The notes: generated from the sequence alone by a model not told the origin. A stretch of 64,000 bases of DNA from Streptomyces fradiae (GCF_041270065.1 NZ_CP065958.1:1-64000); one strand, 5' to 3'. Shown: positions 16,587 to 25,546, counted from the first letter of the stretch. Numbers and translations: made by a program.

Positions 16587-17714
16587 TCAGCAGTAGAGGT
16601 TGGCGCCCGGCGCGACCCCGAGGATGGACGTGAACCGGAGATAGGCGTCCACCCGGCTCTGGACCTGCGCCGGGTTGCGGCCGTCGCACTCCAGGGAGCC
16701 GTTGATGGAGCGGATCGTCTGGCCGAAGCCGGCGCTGTTGACCATCGCGTTGTGCGGGGTCATCGTGCCGGGGCCGTTCTGGGTGTTCCAGTACCACAGG
16801 CCGGTCATCATCGCGATGTCCGGCTCGCGCTCGACCCGCCAGGGGTTGTTCAGGAGGTCGATGCCGAGGGCGTCACCGGCGGCCTTGTAGTTGAAGTTCC
16901 AGGAGAGCTGGATGGGGCCGCGGCCGTAGTACGCGGCCTGCCCGGCGGGGCAGCCGTACGGCTGGTTCCAGTCGCAGTAGTGCGGGTAGTTGGCGGTGTT
17001 CTGCTCGACAATGTGGACGAGGCCGCCGGTCTCGTGGTTCACGTTGGCGAGGAACGCGGCGGCCTCCTGCCGCTTCACGGTGTCGCTGCCGGTGGTGGCG
17101 AAGCCGGGGTACGCACTGAGGGCGGCCTTGAGGCCGGAGTACGTGTAGAAGGAGTTCCGGCTCGGGAACATCTGGTTGAACTGGGCCTCGGAGACGACGA
17201 ATCCGGAGGTGGACGGCGGCGGGGTGGTGCCGCCGCCGCTCGCGGGGGCGTTCCACTTCTGGTTGGCCCCGCCGGTACAGGTCCAGATCTGCAGCCGGGT
17301 GCCGTCGGCGCTGTTGTTGTCCCGGACGTCCAGGCACTTGTTCGCGGCCGGGTTGACGATGTCGTGCGCGGCGGTGACCACCCACTGCTGGTTGGCGCCA
17401 CCACTGCAGTCCCACAGCTGGACCGAGGCGCCGTCGCCGGTACCGCGGTCGACGACGTCGAGGCACTTGCCGAGGGCGCGGAGGGTCCCGTCACCGGGGT
17501 TGGACCAACGCTGGGCGTTGGTCCCGTTGCAGGAGTAGAGCTGGACGGCGGTGCCGTTGGCGCTGCTCGCGGCCGCGACGTCGACGCACTTGCCGGCGAG
17601 TCCGGTGATGGACCCCTCGGCGGCCTCGGCGGGCGCCACGGTGAAGAGGGCGGAGAGGACGGCGGTGAGCGCTGTCAGGGCCAGGGCCCGTCCGGAGAAT
17701 CGACTTCTGGGCAT
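16587..17714 (-). CDS. Secreted GH19 chitinase with ricin-type lectin domain
   Basis: A 375-residue exported chitinase. After a Sec signal (ALALTALTAVLSALFTVAPA, cleavage after AEA), residues about 33-155 form a ricin-B/CBM13 domain with three repeats ending in QRW/QQW/QKW and carrying GKCLDV/NKCLDV motifs. A Gly/Thr/Pro linker (GGGTTPPPST) leads to a GH19 catalytic domain at about 170-375, with NHETGG (catalytic acid Glu), VEQN (second Glu) and YYGRGPIQLSWNFNY in the substrate cleft. It cleaves chitin with inversion, releasing oligosaccharides. The pairing of CBM13 with GH19 differs from the CBM5-type ChiC. A DasR-like site lies about 90 bases upstream of the start, which suggests control by N-acetylglucosamine. 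Confidence 0.93.
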   Translation of the reverse strand: MPRSRFSGRALALTALTAVLSALFTVAPAEAAEGSITGLAGKCVDVAAASSANGTAVQLYSCNGTNAQRWSNPGDGTLRALGKCLDVVDRGTGDGASVQLWDCSGGANQQWVVTAAHDIVNPAANKCLDVRDNNSADGTRLQIWTCTGGANQKWNAPASGGGTTPPPSTSGFVVSEAQFNQMFPSRNSFYTYSGLKAALSAYPGFATTGSDTVKRQEAAAFLANVNHETGGLVHIVEQNTANYPHYCDWNQPYGCPAGQAAYYGRGPIQLSWNFNYKAAGDALGIDLLNNPWRVEREPDIAMMTGLWYWNTQNGPGTMTPHNAMVNSAGFGQTIRSINGSLECDGRNPAQVQSRVDAYLRFTSILGVAPGANLYC

Positions 17715-17800
17715 GGAGGGGACACGCTCCTCGGGTTCGCCGTCGCCGAGCAGTCGGCTGGGGTGGGGGAAGAAAGGGCTGCCGCGCGACCAGAAACTAG

Positions 17801-17813
17801 AGGTCTGGACCAA
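17801..17813 (-). promoter_or_regulatory. DasR-responsive (dre-like) site
   Basis: The plus strand reads AGGTCTGGACCAA; on the coding strand this is TTGGTCCAGACCT, close to the TGGTCTAGACCA core of known dre sites in Streptomyces chitinase promoters. A second related copy, GTCCAGACC, lies at 17896-17904. The position, about 90 bases before the chitinase start codon, suits a promoter operator. Confidence 0.5.
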
Positions 17814-17919
17814 CTTCCGTCAAGAGTTGAAGTAAGCGACGAGGAAAGAGAGTTCGCCTCCGCCCCGGCTCTCGGAGGGTCCAGTCGAGTTCCCAGTCCA
17901 GACCGGTGCCGGAGATGCC

Positions 17920-18477
17920 TTAGGTGCGGCCGGCGTCCATGCGCCAGAACTGGGAGTGGAGGATCACCTGGGCGTGGTCGGCCAGGTCGTTGATGATCTC
18001 GGTGAAGCGGGTCGAGGGCCAGCCGGGGGCGTCGGCCGCAGCGGTGGCTCGTAGGCGCGCGGTGAGCGAGGGGACGACGGGGGTGCGGGCGCCGAGTTCG
18101 GTCAGGGCCCAGCGGATGCCGCTGGGCTCGGTCCAGTCCGGTGGGGTCGCGCGCTGCAGGCAGGCGAGGTAGGCGCGGCGTACGGGCTCGACGGCGCCGT
18201 CGATCTCCAGGCTCGCCAGGGCCATGGCCGCCCATTCGCGGACGGTCGGGTTGTCGCTGTCCAGCAGGCCGATGAGGGCAGGGCCGCAGCGAGGATCGCC
18301 CACCTCCTCGAAGACCTCGATGGCGGTCAGCTGACCGAAGCCGCCGAGGGCGGGTAGCCCGTCGATGATGGCGGGTGTGGCGTCCACGCCGATCCAGATC
18401 AGTTCCGCGCGGGCGTCATAGGACTCCGCTGCCTCGCCGTCGAGTTGCCGGACGAGTCTGTCGATGTGCGGGTTCAT
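17920..18477 (-). CDS. HEAT-repeat-like protein, 185 aa
   Basis: A small all-helical cytoplasmic protein starting at the ATG at 18477, which has a near-ideal GGAGGAGTC ribosome site. The segment IEVFEEVGDPRCGPALIGLL with DNPTVREWAAMALASL is a typical HEAT/armadillo hairpin pair (conserved Asp, Val-Arg and Ala positions). These folds act as protein-binding scaffolds; no partner can be named. Its start overlaps by four bases (ATGA) the stop of the preceding 90-residue ORF, so the two are translationally coupled. Confidence 0.8.
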   Translation of the reverse strand: MNPHIDRLVRQLDGEAAESYDARAELIWIGVDATPAIIDGLPALGGFGQLTAIEVFEEVGDPRCGPALIGLLDSDNPTVREWAAMALASLEIDGAVEPVRRAYLACLQRATPPDWTEPSGIRWALTELGARTPVVPSLTARLRATAAADAPGWPSTRFTEIINDLADHAQVILHSQFWRMDAGRT

Positions 18478-18746
18478 GACTCCTCCGAGTGGCTGCGGCG
18501 GTGGCCGGCTTCCCGGATCGGGCGCCAGACCGGTTCGCGGGGCTGGTCCGCTGCCGGGGGTCGCACGAATCGTCGCCCGTGCTCGTCGCAGGCGCCCAAG
18601 CCCTGGTGGTTGCAGACCGTGTACGAGTCGGGCATCTCGTCCAGGACGAGGTGCCGGCGGATGGCGGTCAGGGTGTGTCCCGCGGAGGGTCGGCGCCGAG
18701 CCGGCCGTCCCGGCCGGGCCCGACGTGCAACTCCGGGGTGGGCCAT
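18474..18746 (-). CDS. Hypothetical protein, possibly 5'-truncated
   Basis: A 90-residue product that I do not recognise. Codon structure is good from about residue 20 on (LTAIRRHLVLDEMPDSY, VCNHQGLGACDEHGRRF; two Cys and two His could bind metal). The frame upstream of the ATG still looks coding (TSDRQHRLDILLAVAGA) until a TAG near 18805, and another frame before that also reads protein-like. The gene may therefore be the 3' part of a longer gene whose 5' end has decayed. It overlaps the HEAT-like gene by ATGA. Confidence 0.5.
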   Translation of the reverse strand: MAHPGVARRARPGRPARRRPSAGHTLTAIRRHLVLDEMPDSYTVCNHQGLGACDEHGRRFVRPPAADQPREPVWRPIREAGHRRSHSEES

Positions 18747-18857
18747 GGCGCCTGCGACGGCCAGCAGGATGTCCAGCCGGTGCTGCCGGTCGCTGGTCTA
18801 CACGGCGCCGACCCGCAGTCCGCCACATCCCGCAGAACGGCGCGGGCGGTGTCCGGG

Positions 18858-19439
18858 TCAGTTTCGTTTGCGCCACTCGGGGGCCACCATGGCGAGGACC
18901 ACTTCGTCGACGAATTCGCCGTAGCCCCAGGCGGATTCGCGGAAGGTGCCTTCGACGGTGAATCCGGCGCGTTCGGCGGAGCGGATCATCGGGGTGTTGG
19001 AGGAGGCGGTTTCGAGTTGGAGACGGTGAAGGCCGCGCACCTCGAATCCGTAGGCGCACAGGGCAGTCACGATGTCCGGTCCGAGTCCCATTCCGCGGAA
19101 GTCGGGGAGCAGCGAGAGTCCCAGGTGGGCGCGGCGGTTGTAGGTGTCGATGCCCCAGAGGAGGGCTTCTCCGGCGAGTTTTTCCGAGGCCAGTTCCACG
19201 ACCGAGAAGTAGACGATGTCGTCGGAGTGGTCGCCCACCGCGTAGGGGGATTTCGGCGATCCCGGAGGAATGGGGCGCCATGGTGCGGAATCGGCCAGGG
19301 CTTGCGTTCTGACGTCGTCATACAGTTCCGATTGCAGGACGGCGATGTCTTCTTCGTGGCGGGCGCGCAGCCCGATCTTCTCGCCTCGTATCACGGGGAC
19401 ATTCGTATCGGACGATGGGCGGCGCACACAAGCGATCAA
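18858..19439 (-). CDS. GNAT acetyltransferase, RimJ/RimL type
   Basis: A 193-residue acetyltransferase of the RimJ/RimL ribosomal-protein or amino-sugar class. Seen are the N-terminal GEKIGLRARHEEDIAVLQ, the central strand GEALLWGIDTYNRRAHLGLS, motif A LLPDFRGMGLGPDIVTALC, and motif B ETASSNTPMIRSAERAGFTV. The start at 19439 is a TTG with no clear ribosome site; an internal GTG (before IRGEKIG) would also preserve the domain. The regulator upstream ends only seven bases before, so the two could be one transcript. Its substrate, and whether it belongs to the adjacent biosynthetic cluster, are open. Confidence 0.85.
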   Translation of the reverse strand: MIACVRRPSSDTNVPVIRGEKIGLRARHEEDIAVLQSELYDDVRTQALADSAPWRPIPPGSPKSPYAVGDHSDDIVYFSVVELASEKLAGEALLWGIDTYNRRAHLGLSLLPDFRGMGLGPDIVTALCAYGFEVRGLHRLQLETASSNTPMIRSAERAGFTVEGTFRESAWGYGEFVDEVVLAMVAPEWRKRN

Positions 19440-19445
19440 TAACAG

Positions 19446-20408
19446 TCACCCGACCAGCCGGTCGCCGAGCGGGGTGCGGGAGTACAGGATCGCGTGACCG
19501 TGCCGGGCCCGGTCCAGGAGGCGGGCGCGGTGCAGGATGCCGAGGTGCTGGCTGACCGCTCCGGGGCTCAGTTCCAGGCGGCGGGCGAGTTCGGTGGTGC
19601 TGAGCGGCTGGCTGAGGACCTCCAGGATCCGGGCGCGGCTGCGGCCGAGCAGTTCGGCCAGGCCGTGGCTGTGGGAGACCACGCCGGCGCCCCATACCGT
19701 GCCGCGTCCGCGTGCCGGGTACCACAGGCGGGGCGGCCCGGAGTAGTCGATGAGGGTCACCGCGCGGTTGCAGAACAGCGAGGGCGTGAAGGTGAGTCCG
19801 CGGCCCCGGACGTCCAGTTGCTCCTCGACGCCCGGTTCGTCCACGCTGAGCGCGCCGTTGCTCCAGCGCAGGCCGCGGTCGATGTCGTTGAAGAGTCCCT
19901 GGGCGCCTTCGTCGGCCAGCCGTCTGGCCCGGTACAGCACGTCCGCCTCCAGGGCCGCGATCAGTTTCGGCCAGTGCGGTTCGAGCACCGCCGTCCAGTA
20001 GGCCCGGAGGGCCGCGGTGATCTCCTCCAGGAGACCCGCCGCATCGGTTCTCACCCCCTTCAGCCGGGGGTGCAGCCGGCCGCCGTTCGCGGCGTCGAGG
20101 AGATCGCGCAGCACGACATCGTGATCCGTCGAACGGATGGCGGCCAATTCGTCGTTGATGTCCGGTCTGGGACCGGTCGGATGTGGAGTAAGGAAATCCG
20201 GTAGGAATCCCGCGGGGCCGATCAGAGCCTGCAACAGAGCCCAGTCGAGATGTGCCAGATGCTGCGACGAAGCGCGCACAAGCGGCTGGTGAATCGCGTA
20301 TTTGGCAGGGTTCTGCCAGATCCACAGACTCATCACCGCCTCCTGCACGGGAGAGCAGGCGAAACGGACGGACGCCAGATCATCGGCGTCAAAGCGAAGG
20401 ACCAACAT
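19446..20408 (-). CDS. ArsR-family regulator with DUF5937 domain
   Basis: A 320-residue transcription factor. The first two thirds match the DUF5937 domain (MLVLRFDADDLASVRFACSP start, later GRGLTFTPSLFCNRAV), and the C-terminal 80 residues are an ArsR winged helix (LSTTELARRLELSPGAVSQHL with the wing HAILYSRTPLGDRL). The ATG at 20408 matches where family members begin, although the frame is open further upstream. It is divergent from the NRPS gene with only 47 bases between the starts, so one compact bidirectional promoter must serve both. That makes it the best candidate for the cluster-situated regulator. No cysteine metal site is evident in the winged helix. Confidence 0.88.
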   Translation of the reverse strand: MLVLRFDADDLASVRFACSPVQEAVMSLWIWQNPAKYAIHQPLVRASSQHLAHLDWALLQALIGPAGFLPDFLTPHPTGPRPDINDELAAIRSTDHDVVLRDLLDAANGGRLHPRLKGVRTDAAGLLEEITAALRAYWTAVLEPHWPKLIAALEADVLYRARRLADEGAQGLFNDIDRGLRWSNGALSVDEPGVEEQLDVRGRGLTFTPSLFCNRAVTLIDYSGPPRLWYPARGRGTVWGAGVVSHSHGLAELLGRSRARILEVLSQPLSTTELARRLELSPGAVSQHLGILHRARLLDRARHGHAILYSRTPLGDRLVG

Positions 20409-20455
20409 TCGGCCCAGACTAAATGTCTCGCCCGGCCGTGGGGAGGCCCACTTTG
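20409..20455. promoter_or_regulatory. Shared divergent promoter, regulator/NRPS
   Basis: The 47 bases between the two divergent start codons must carry the upstream signals for both genes. GGGAGG at 20441-20446 is the NRPS ribosome site. No clear -10 or palindrome stands out, so the actual promoters probably extend into the coding sequence of the opposite gene. Confidence 0.4.
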
Positions 20456-23400
20456 ATGTGCCCCATGGCCTCTCGCACATCCGACCACCCGTCGGAGATA
20501 TTTGCCCGTACACCAGCGGTCAGCAGCGAGCCAAACGGGGAAGCGTCCGGTGACCGACCGGACCGTCTGCCTGTCGCCCGCGCCCAGCGGGCCCTGTGGC
20601 TGCTGGACCGACTGCATCCCGGTCGCCCGCTCTACAACGTGCCCTTCGCCGTCCGGCTCCGGGGACACCTCGACGTCCCCGCCCTGGACCGCGCGCTGTC
20701 CCGTGTCGCCGAACGGCACGAGGTGCTGCGCACGGTCTTCCCGGAGCACGCCGGCGAACCGTACGCCCAGGTCCTGACCGACCCCACCGTCCCGCTCGTC
20801 CAGGTGGACCTGCGCGATCTCCCCCTCGCCGCACGGGAGGAGGAGGCGCTGGCCACGCTGCGCGGCTGGGCCGACGCACCGTTCGACCTGGCCGGCGGGC
20901 GGCTCTTCCGGGCCGGCCTGCTGCGCCTCGCGGACGACGAGCACCTGCTCGGGCTGTTCCTGCACCACATCGTGTGCGACGGCCCGTCCGTGCACGTGCT
21001 CTTCGAGGAGCTCGGCGCCTTTTACGCGGGCAAGGAGGAACTTCCTCCGCTTCCCCTGCAGTTCACCGACTACGCAGAACGGCAGGGCGACGGTGCGCCC
21101 GACCCGGCGGCCCTGGACTGGTGGCAGGAGCACCTCGACGGCGCCCCGACCCGGCTCGCCCTGCCCACCGACCGTCCCGCGCCCGGCCGGCGCAGCGGCC
21201 GGGGCGACACTCACACCGTCCGGCTGCCCCGGGAGCTCGTCGAGGCGGGCGCGGCGCTCGGCCGAAGCCTGCGCACGACCCCGTTCACGGTGATGACCGC
21301 CGCCTACGCCGCGCTGCTCGGCCGCCTCACCGGCGCCACCGACCTGCTGATCGGCACCCCCGTGACCGGCCGCACGGAGGAGGAGTACGAGCCTCTGATC
21401 GGCTTCTTCGTCAACACCGTGCCGCTGCGCATCGATCTGAGCGGCGATCCGGACTTCCGCGAGCTGGTGCGGAGGGTGCGCTCGGCGACCCTCGCGTCCG
21501 TCACGCACGCCGGCGTGCCGTTCGAGGCGCTGGTGGACAGGATGCGGGTCGAACGGGACCCGGGGACCGTGCCGCTCGTCCAGGCCATGCTCACCTTCGA
21601 GTCCCGGCCGCTGGCCGAACCGGACTTCCCGGGGCTCGCCTCGGAACTGCTGCCGCTGCTGCCGTCGGCCGCCAAGTTCGACCTGGACGTCATGATCGTG
21701 CGCGCGCCGGACGGCAGCGGCGACTACGACCTCTCGCTCACGTACAACACCGATCTGTTCGAGGCCGGCACGGTCGAGGCGTTCGCGCGCCGCTTCCACC
21801 GCCTCCTCGACGCGGGCGCCCACGACCCCGGCCTGCCCTTGCACCGGCTGCCGCTGCTCACCCCGGAGGAGGAGCGGGCCGCGGCGGAGGTGTGGAACCC
21901 GGCGCGGACGCCGCGCGACCCCGACGCGCTCGTGCCGGTGCACGACTGGGTACGCCGGCACGCGGCCACGAGCCCCGACGCGCCCGCGGTGACGTCGGCG
22001 GCGGGCACCCTGACGTACGCGGAACTCGACCGCGCCGCGGAACGCCTCGCCCACGGGCTCACCCGGGAGGGCGTGCGGCCCGGTGACGTGGTCGGCATCC
22101 TGCTGCCCCGCGGCGCCGATCTGGTCACCGCGCTCCTGGGGGTGCTCGGTTCCGGTGCCGCCTACCTCCCGCTGGACCTCACCCACCCCGCCGGGCATCT
22201 GCGGAGGATCCTGGCGGCGGCCGGCGTCCGGCACGTCCTCACCGACGGTGCCTCCGCTCCGCGGCTGGAGCAGACGGGGGCCCGGGTCCTCGACGTCCAC
22301 GAGACCGGGGCGTCCGGCCGCCGGGAGCAGCGGGACGAGCCGGCCCCGCTCCCCCACCCCGACGCCCTCGCCTATGTCCTGTTCACCTCCGGGTCGACCG
22401 GCGAGCCCAAGGGCGTGGGCGTCCCGCACCGCGCCCTCGCCAACCACGCGGCGGCCATCCGGCACGCCTACCGGCTGCAGGCGGGCGACCGGGTGCTGCA
22501 GTTCGCCAACGTCGCCTTCGACGTGGCCGCCGAGGAGCTGTTCCCGACCTGGGCGGCGGGCGCCTGCGCGGTGCTGTGCGAACAGCCGCCGGTGCCCGAG
22601 GACCTGACCCGGCTGCTCGACGAGCACGCCGTCACCGTGGCGAACCTGCCGTCGAGCTACTGGCAGCGGTGGGACGCGGCGATCGACGGCGGCGCCTCCC
22701 CGCAGGCCCGCGCGCTGCGCCTGCTGGTGGTGGGCAGCGAGCCGGTCGACCCCTCGGCGCTCCGGGGCTGGCAGGCCCGCGGCGGCGCTCCGGTCGTCAA
22801 CGCGTACGGGCTGACCGAGACGACGATCACCTCGCTCGCCCACGAGGTGCCGGCCCCCTTCGCGGACACCGTGGTGCCGGTCGGCACCCCCATCGGCGGC
22901 GTGCGCGCCTATGTCCTCGACGACGGCCTGGGGCAGCTCCCGCCGGGTGTGCCCGGCGAGCTGTACGTCGGCGGCGCCGGACTCGCGCGGGGCTATCTGG
23001 ACCGGCCCGGGGCGACGGCCGAGCGCTTCCTGCCCGACCCGTTCTCGCCCGAGCCCGGCGCCCGGATGCACCGCACCGGCGACCTGGCCCGGCGGCGGCC
23101 CTCGGGCGGTATCGAGGTGCTCGGCCGGATCGACACGCAGCTGAAGGTGCGGGGTTACCGCATCGAGCCCGGCGAGGTGGAGGCCGCCCTGTGCGGCCAC
23201 CCCGATGTGGTGCAGGCGGCGGTCGCCGCCCGGCCCGGCGCCGACGGCGTCGTACGGCTCACGGCCTACGTGGTGACCCGCTCCGGTGCCGTACCGCCCG
23301 ACCTGCGCGAGCAGTTGACGGGGCGCCTTCCGGCCCATCTCGTGCCCGGGTCCCTCACCGCCCTGCCGGCCCTGCCGCTGCTGCCCAGCGGCAAGGTCGA

Positions 23401-23830
23401 CCGCTCCGCCCTGCCCGAACCCGTCGCCCCGGCGCCGCACGCCGGAGCCGGCGCGGCACCCGGCACCGACCTGGAGCGGCTGCTCTGCGGGATCTGGCAG
23501 GAGGTGCTCGGTCTCGACGAGGTGGGTGTGCACGAGAACTTCTTCGACCTCGGCGGCACATCGTACGGTCTGGCCGCGGTCCACGTCCGGCTGCGCGAGC
23601 ACAGCGGTGGACGGCTGCCGCTGGTCGCGCTGTACGAGTACCCGACGATCGCGGCCCTCGCCCGCCACCTGGCCGACACGGCCGACGGCGCCGGCCCGGA
23701 AGGCCAGACCCCGGCAGGCTCCGCCACGGGAAGCCCCGCCCCGGAAGGCCCTCGTGCGGCGGCCCCGCAGAACACGGCTCTCAGCGCCGGCCGGGACCGG
23801 CTGCGCCGGCGCCGGCTCCAGCAGCAGTGA
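20456..23830 (+). CDS. Nonribosomal peptide synthetase, C-A-T
   Basis: A 1124-residue single NRPS module. The condensation domain (about 45-470) has an intact HHIVCDG at 170-176. The adenylation domain (about 490-990) has LFTSGSTGEPKG near 642, NAYGLTETTI and the closing LPSGKVD lysine. Reading the ten specificity positions by eye gives D-V-E-N-L-V-A-I-T-K. Glu at the third position is typical of A domains for basic amino acids (compare D-M-E-N-L-G-L-I-N-K for hydroxyornithine), but this is not a firm match. The thiolation domain has FFDLGGTS with Ser1036 for phosphopantetheine, followed by a charged tail ending RLRRRRLQQQ. There is no thioesterase or reductase. ATG 20456 follows GGGAGG by nine bases. 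It is the first gene of the operon. Confidence 0.95.
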   Translation: MCPMASRTSDHPSEIFARTPAVSSEPNGEASGDRPDRLPVARAQRALWLLDRLHPGRPLYNVPFAVRLRGHLDVPALDRALSRVAERHEVLRTVFPEHAGEPYAQVLTDPTVPLVQVDLRDLPLAAREEEALATLRGWADAPFDLAGGRLFRAGLLRLADDEHLLGLFLHHIVCDGPSVHVLFEELGAFYAGKEELPPLPLQFTDYAERQGDGAPDPAALDWWQEHLDGAPTRLALPTDRPAPGRRSGRGDTHTVRLPRELVEAGAALGRSLRTTPFTVMTAAYAALLGRLTGATDLLIGTPVTGRTEEEYEPLIGFFVNTVPLRIDLSGDPDFRELVRRVRSATLASVTHAGVPFEALVDRMRVERDPGTVPLVQAMLTFESRPLAEPDFPGLASELLPLLPSAAKFDLDVMIVRAPDGSGDYDLSLTYNTDLFEAGTVEAFARRFHRLLDAGAHDPGLPLHRLPLLTPEEERAAAEVWNPARTPRDPDALVPVHDWVRRHAATSPDAPAVTSAAGTLTYAELDRAAERLAHGLTREGVRPGDVVGILLPRGADLVTALLGVLGSGAAYLPLDLTHPAGHLRRILAAAGVRHVLTDGASAPRLEQTGARVLDVHETGASGRREQRDEPAPLPHPDALAYVLFTSGSTGEPKGVGVPHRALANHAAAIRHAYRLQAGDRVLQFANVAFDVAAEELFPTWAAGACAVLCEQPPVPEDLTRLLDEHAVTVANLPSSYWQRWDAAIDGGASPQARALRLLVVGSEPVDPSALRGWQARGGAPVVNAYGLTETTITSLAHEVPAPFADTVVPVGTPIGGVRAYVLDDGLGQLPPGVPGELYVGGAGLARGYLDRPGATAERFLPDPFSPEPGARMHRTGDLARRRPSGGIEVLGRIDTQLKVRGYRIEPGEVEAALCGHPDVVQAAVAARPGADGVVRLTAYVVTRSGAVPPDLREQLTGRLPAHLVPGSLTALPALPLLPSGKVDRSALPEPVAPAPHAGAGAAPGTDLERLLCGIWQEVLGLDEVGVHENFFDLGGTSYGLAAVHVRLREHSGGRLPLVALYEYPTIAALARHLADTADGAGPEGQTPAGSATGSPAPEGPRAAAPQNTALSAGRDRLRRRRLQQQ

Positions 23831-23965
23831 CCAGGCCGCCGGTCACGACCAGGCCGGCGGCCCCCCTCCCCCTCCCTCGGCCGGCTGCTTCCGCACGGCC
23901 GCACGCGCTGCCGGCAGTCCCTGCCCCGCACGCTTCCCTTTTGCCCCGAAAGAGGTACGTCTCAG

Positions 23966-24193
23966 ATGTCCACCGAGTCCGCCGTGCGGCGGTCCACCGA
24001 ACCCGAGGCGCGACGCTACGTCGTCGTGCGCAACGACGAGGAGCAGTACTCGATCTGGCCGGACGGCCGGGCCCTGCCAAGCGGCTGGCACGACCAGGGG
24101 TTCTCGGGCCCCAAGGAGGAATGCCTGGAGCACATCCGCGGGGTGTGGACCGATCTGCGCCCCCGGTCCCTGCGCGAGACGGCGGGTCACTGA
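23966..24193 (+). CDS. MbtH-like NRPS partner protein
   Basis: A 75-residue MbtH-family protein that binds and activates NRPS adenylation domains. The family signature is complete: NDEEQYSIWPDGRALPSGW, then G..G.KEECLEHI and VWTDLRPRSL, with both conserved tryptophans. It lies between the C-A-T NRPS and the exporter in the same direction, 135 bases after the NRPS stop. It may serve the C-A-T protein, the free-standing A-T protein, or both. Confidence 0.96.
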   Translation: MSTESAVRRSTEPEARRYVVVRNDEEQYSIWPDGRALPSGWHDQGFSGPKEECLEHIRGVWTDLRPRSLRETAGH

Positions 24194-24194
24194 C

Positions 24195-25505
24195 ATGCAG
24201 CGCAACCTGTGGCGGGTCCCCGACTACCGCAACCTCTGGCTGTCGCACTCGGTCAGCCTGATCGGCACCCAGGTCAGCGTGCTGGCCTTCCCCTTGATGG
24301 CACTGCTGCTGCTCGACGCCTCGGCGACCGAGGTCAGCATGCTCGCCGCGGTGGAGTTCCTGCCCTCCCTGCTGCTCGGCCTGCCGGCCGGCGCCTGGGT
24401 GGAACGGCTGCCCCGGCGCGCCGTGCTGATCGTGTCCGACGTCGTACGGGCCGTGGCGATGGCCGCCGTCCCGCTCGCGTACGTCCTCGACGCGCTGAGC
24501 CTTCCGCTGCTGTTCGTCGTCGCGTTCGTGATCGGCCTCGGCACGATCTTCTTCGACATCGCGCAGCTGTCGTACCTGCCCGCGCTCATCGAGCAGGACG
24601 AACTGACCGACGGGAACGCCAAGCTGGAGGGGGCGCGCTCGGTCGCGCAGCTCGGCGGGCCGACGGCGGGCGGATTCCTGATCCAGATCTTCACCGTGCC
24701 CGTCGCCATCGCCGTCGACGTGTTCAGCTACATCCTGTCGGCCTTCTTCCTGCTGCGGGTGCGCGGCCGGGACGTGCCGCCGGAGCCGATCGAGCAGATG
24801 AGCCTGCGCAAGGAGATCGCCGAAGGCGTCCGGTTCGTCTTCGCGCACCCGCTGGTACGGCCGCTGGCGCTGTGCGCCCTCGCCGCCGACCTCGCCTTCG
24901 CGGCGGTGCTGGCCCTGCAGGTCCCGTACGCGGCGACCACCCTCCACCTGGAGTCCGGCGTGATCGGCATCGCCCTCGCCGTCGGCAGCGCCGGCGGGCT
25001 CGTGGGCGCCGCGATCAGCGGCCGGCTCGCCGAGCGCCTCGGCGCGGGCCGTACGGTCCTGGTGAGCATCGTGGTCTTCAGTGCCGGTGCCGCGCTCGTG
25101 CCGCTGGCCGGCGGGGCGGTCGGCTTCGCGGCCGGACTGTTCGTGGTGTACCTGGGCGTGGTCGTCTTCAACATCCTGCAGGTGACGATCTGCCAGACGG
25201 TCACCCCGGCACGGCTGCTCGGGCGGATGAACGCGACGCTGCGCTTCATCTCCTGGGGCTCGGTGCCGCTGGGCGCCGCCGTCGGCGGTGTCCTCGTCGG
25301 ACCGCTCGACATCCGGGGCGTGCTGTGGGCCGCGGCCGGCGTGTGCGCCCTCTCCGTCCTGCCGCCGCTGTTCTCGCGCATCCGCGGCTACGTCGAGGGA
25401 CCCGAGCAGGAGCCGGAGCCGGAGTCCGGTCCGGAGTCCGGGCCGAAGCAGGAATCGACCGACGAGGCAGGTGCGCCGCCCCTGGAGACGGAAGGCGCGG
25501 CATGA
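24195..25505 (+). CDS. MFS exporter of the biosynthetic cluster
   Basis: A 436-residue major facilitator of the MFS_3 (enterobactin/macrolide exporter-like) type with about twelve membrane segments. It starts MQRNLWRVPDYRNLWLSHSV, has the inter-helix loop GLPAGAWVERLPRRAVLIVSD (motif A-like), and ends with a Glu/Pro/Ser-rich cytoplasmic tail. The ATG at 24195 follows the MbtH stop by one base, and the stop overlaps a possible upstream ATG of the PKS gene, so it is embedded in the operon. Its likely job is export of the product, which also gives self-protection. Confidence 0.93.
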   Translation: MQRNLWRVPDYRNLWLSHSVSLIGTQVSVLAFPLMALLLLDASATEVSMLAAVEFLPSLLLGLPAGAWVERLPRRAVLIVSDVVRAVAMAAVPLAYVLDALSLPLLFVVAFVIGLGTIFFDIAQLSYLPALIEQDELTDGNAKLEGARSVAQLGGPTAGGFLIQIFTVPVAIAVDVFSYILSAFFLLRVRGRDVPPEPIEQMSLRKEIAEGVRFVFAHPLVRPLALCALAADLAFAAVLALQVPYAATTLHLESGVIGIALAVGSAGGLVGAAISGRLAERLGAGRTVLVSIVVFSAGAALVPLAGGAVGFAAGLFVVYLGVVVFNILQVTICQTVTPARLLGRMNATLRFISWGSVPLGAAVGGVLVGPLDIRGVLWAAAGVCALSVLPPLFSRIRGYVEGPEQEPEPESGPESGPKQESTDEAGAPPLETEGAA

Positions 25506-25546
25506 CAGGGCACGTTCCGACATTCGACGCGAACGACGGGGGAAGA

